DNA from: Trebonia kvetii
GTDB lineage: Bacteria; Actinomycetota; Actinomycetes; Streptosporangiales; Streptosporangiaceae
Length of the DNA stretch: 64,000 nucleotides
Direction of reading: 5' to 3'
Assembly: GCF_007827045.1 (NCBI RefSeq)
Contig: NZ_RPFW01000013.1
Span: forward strand, 18,919-82,918
In this document: piece by piece, positions 63,111 to 64,000 of the stretch
Position numbering within the stretch: position 1 is the stretch's first letter
Layout: every line of letters starts with the position of its first letter
The notes under the pieces: model-generated
What the model was told of the DNA's origin: nothing
The model's input: only the letters and a program-made list of their open reading frames with translations
Databases searched by the model: none
Program-made: the position numbers and the translations under genes

Positions 63111-63365
63111 TTACCAGATAATCGTTCTGCAGTCATCCATAGGTAATTCACGGTCGTCGTACAGGCTCTTCTCAAGGTGTCCACAAGTGGCCTGCAGGCT
63201 GGCGGCAATGGCCAGGTTGTGCGACTCGACCGGTTTCAAGCCCACAAGCCGAAGATCATCCCACCTCCGGCCGGACCAAGACTGTCCCGGCCGACGCCGA
63301 ACGCTTAACCGAGATCCGGCTGCATTCCAATTGGCGTATGCCCAGGTGGTACAGGTTTTCGGCAC
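63111..63365 (-). CDS. Small hypothetical protein, uncertain
   Basis: Up to 84 codons on the strand of the Trypco1 gene, ending 60 bases before its start. Only the last ~40 residues (VESHNLAIAASLQATCGHLE and a KSLYDDRELP end) look coding-like; the N-terminal part is Arg/Trp-rich and may be spurious. If real, it would be a third member of the locus. Confidence 0.25.
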   Translation of the reverse strand: MPKTCTTWAYANWNAAGSRLSVRRRPGQSWSGRRWDDLRLVGLKPVESHNLAIAASLQATCGHLEKSLYDDRELPMDDCRTIIW

Positions 63366-63479
63366 CCACAGGCCTGGCGTCGCTGCTGCGGCGCAGCGCC
63401 GTCGGCCAGGTGACAGGAACCACCCGCCGACCGGCGCTGGCGTGGTACGGGAACCGCGCGCCCGTTCGGGAGGAGTTCT

Positions 63480-63640
63480 CTAGCAAGCGGCGACGAGCCG
63501 CCAGCTCTTGCCGTTCCAGAAGGCGGTGAGGGCGGTTTTGGAGAACAGCAGGTCGCCTGGGCCGCCCCACTGACCGACTGCCGCGCACCAGGTGGCCGAC
63601 ACGCAGCTGACTGCGTTGAAGGCGCTGGTGCCACCCTTGG
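63480..63640 (-). pseudogene. Fragment of a secreted repeat (beta-propeller-like) protein
   Basis: AFNAVSCVSATWCAAVGQW then LTAFWNGKSWRLV is one blade of the actinobacterial repeat family with the S-C-x-S-x-x-x-C-x-A-V-G signature. A single blade remains, with no signal peptide. The surrounding 63366-63879 has no other gene. Confidence 0.55.
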
Positions 63641-63879
63641 GCGGGGGTCGGCACGCTCGCCGTGGTCCAGGATCGGCCAGATCGCCTCGGCCGCCGAGGC
63701 ATCCAGTGGCTCTAGTCCCGCCGACCGCCGGAACGGGCCTGACTGACATGCCAACTGGGGTGTCACCGCTAGCCGCGCTCACCGCCTCCCGATGAGCTGC
63801 TCACCGAGATCGCTGATCAGACCCAGATGCGGCTCATCCAGCCAAAGCGAGCCGACCTCGCCATCAAATCGACCTAGTA

Positions 63880-64000
63880 CTACAACAGCGCCTCGTGATC
63901 TCTGATTCGGCGGGCGTAATGCGATTTGCGGGCGGCGGCCTGACGGCGGCGTCTCCAGTCTGACCAGTGCTCGTGGAATGCCGCAGGGCGGGCGACGCGG
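63880..64000 (-). CDS. C-terminal end of a transposase-like protein (partial)
   Basis: Running off the right edge, about 39 codons end in RPAAFHEHWSDWRRRRQAAA and RKSHYARRIRDHEALL, then TAG (63882-63880). The W-x-x-WRRRRQ-x-x-A-x-x-x-HY tail resembles C-termini of DDE transposases of actinobacteria. Family not assignable. Confidence 0.4.
   Translation of the reverse strand, partial: RVARPAAFHEHWSDWRRRRQAAARKSHYARRIRDHEALL

Overview
The window is high-GC actinobacterial chromosome. Signs are the near-exclusive G/C third codon positions, the conservon-type GTPase tail at the left edge, the methyltransferase/DUF397 and XRE/DUF397 pairs, a DUF6504-dnaE2 mutasome block and paired large GTPases. 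A filamentous actinomycete (Streptosporangiales/Catenulisporales-like) fits best; the family cannot be fixed from sequence alone. No rRNA, tRNA or CRISPR array was seen.

Left part (1-22.9 kb), mostly intact core and accessory genes: a CvnD-like GTPase tail; a NUDIX-VWA-PurA-like operon headed by two palindromes; a VOC protein; a collapsed two-component system; methyltransferase/DUF397-like and XRE/DUF397 pairs; an anti-sigma-type ATPase; nucleoside hydrolase divergent from glyA; epoxide hydrolase; DUF6504-dnaE2 under an SOS-like promoter and without imuB; a siroheme synthase/uroporphyrinogen methyltransferase; two overlapping dynamin-like GTPases ending at a strong terminator.

Middle part (22.9-40.8 kb): a translationally coupled minus-strand catabolic operon: LysR regulator, FAD oxidoreductase, aconitase X large and small subunits, IlvD/Edd dehydratase, and a branched-chain-amino-acid-type ABC importer with a fused permease-ATPase. 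It most likely imports and degrades a hydroxy-acid or hydroxy-amino acid. Then a serine hydrolase, a cytosolic HtrA-like protease, a lipoprotein, a P-loop kinase-like protein, an SSB with two tandem DnaA-box-like palindromes, and a diguanylate cyclase.

Right-middle (40.8-57.5 kb), gene-poor and decaying: truncated K+ channel, PLD-N membrane protein, a sulfatase-maturase pseudogene, a phosphoesterase pseudogene, transposase and ClpB fragments, interspersed with intact small stress-type genes (DUF1269-like, PH, adenosine-specific kinase, GNAT, BON). A 2.46-kb serine-recombinase element interrupts a small membrane-protein gene in frame between ACCGG repeats, so the original reading frame can be rebuilt exactly. 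A dead IS630 copy follows.

Right end (57.7-63.1 kb), the highlight: one 1638-residue reading frame joins a trypsin-like protease, a NACHT-type STAND NTPase, a helical repeat region and a complete Rel/SpoT alarmone enzyme (HD, synthetase, TGS, zinc and ACT parts). A convergent neighbour encodes a trypsin-co-occurring (Trypco1/CU044_2847-like) protein. The Rel part is close to housekeeping actinobacterial Rel, but the HD metal-ligand Asp is Ala and two basic ATP-site residues of the synthetase are Glu. I read this as a conflict/antiphage-type STAND system that has captured a catalytically altered Rel module; I know of no description of this architecture.
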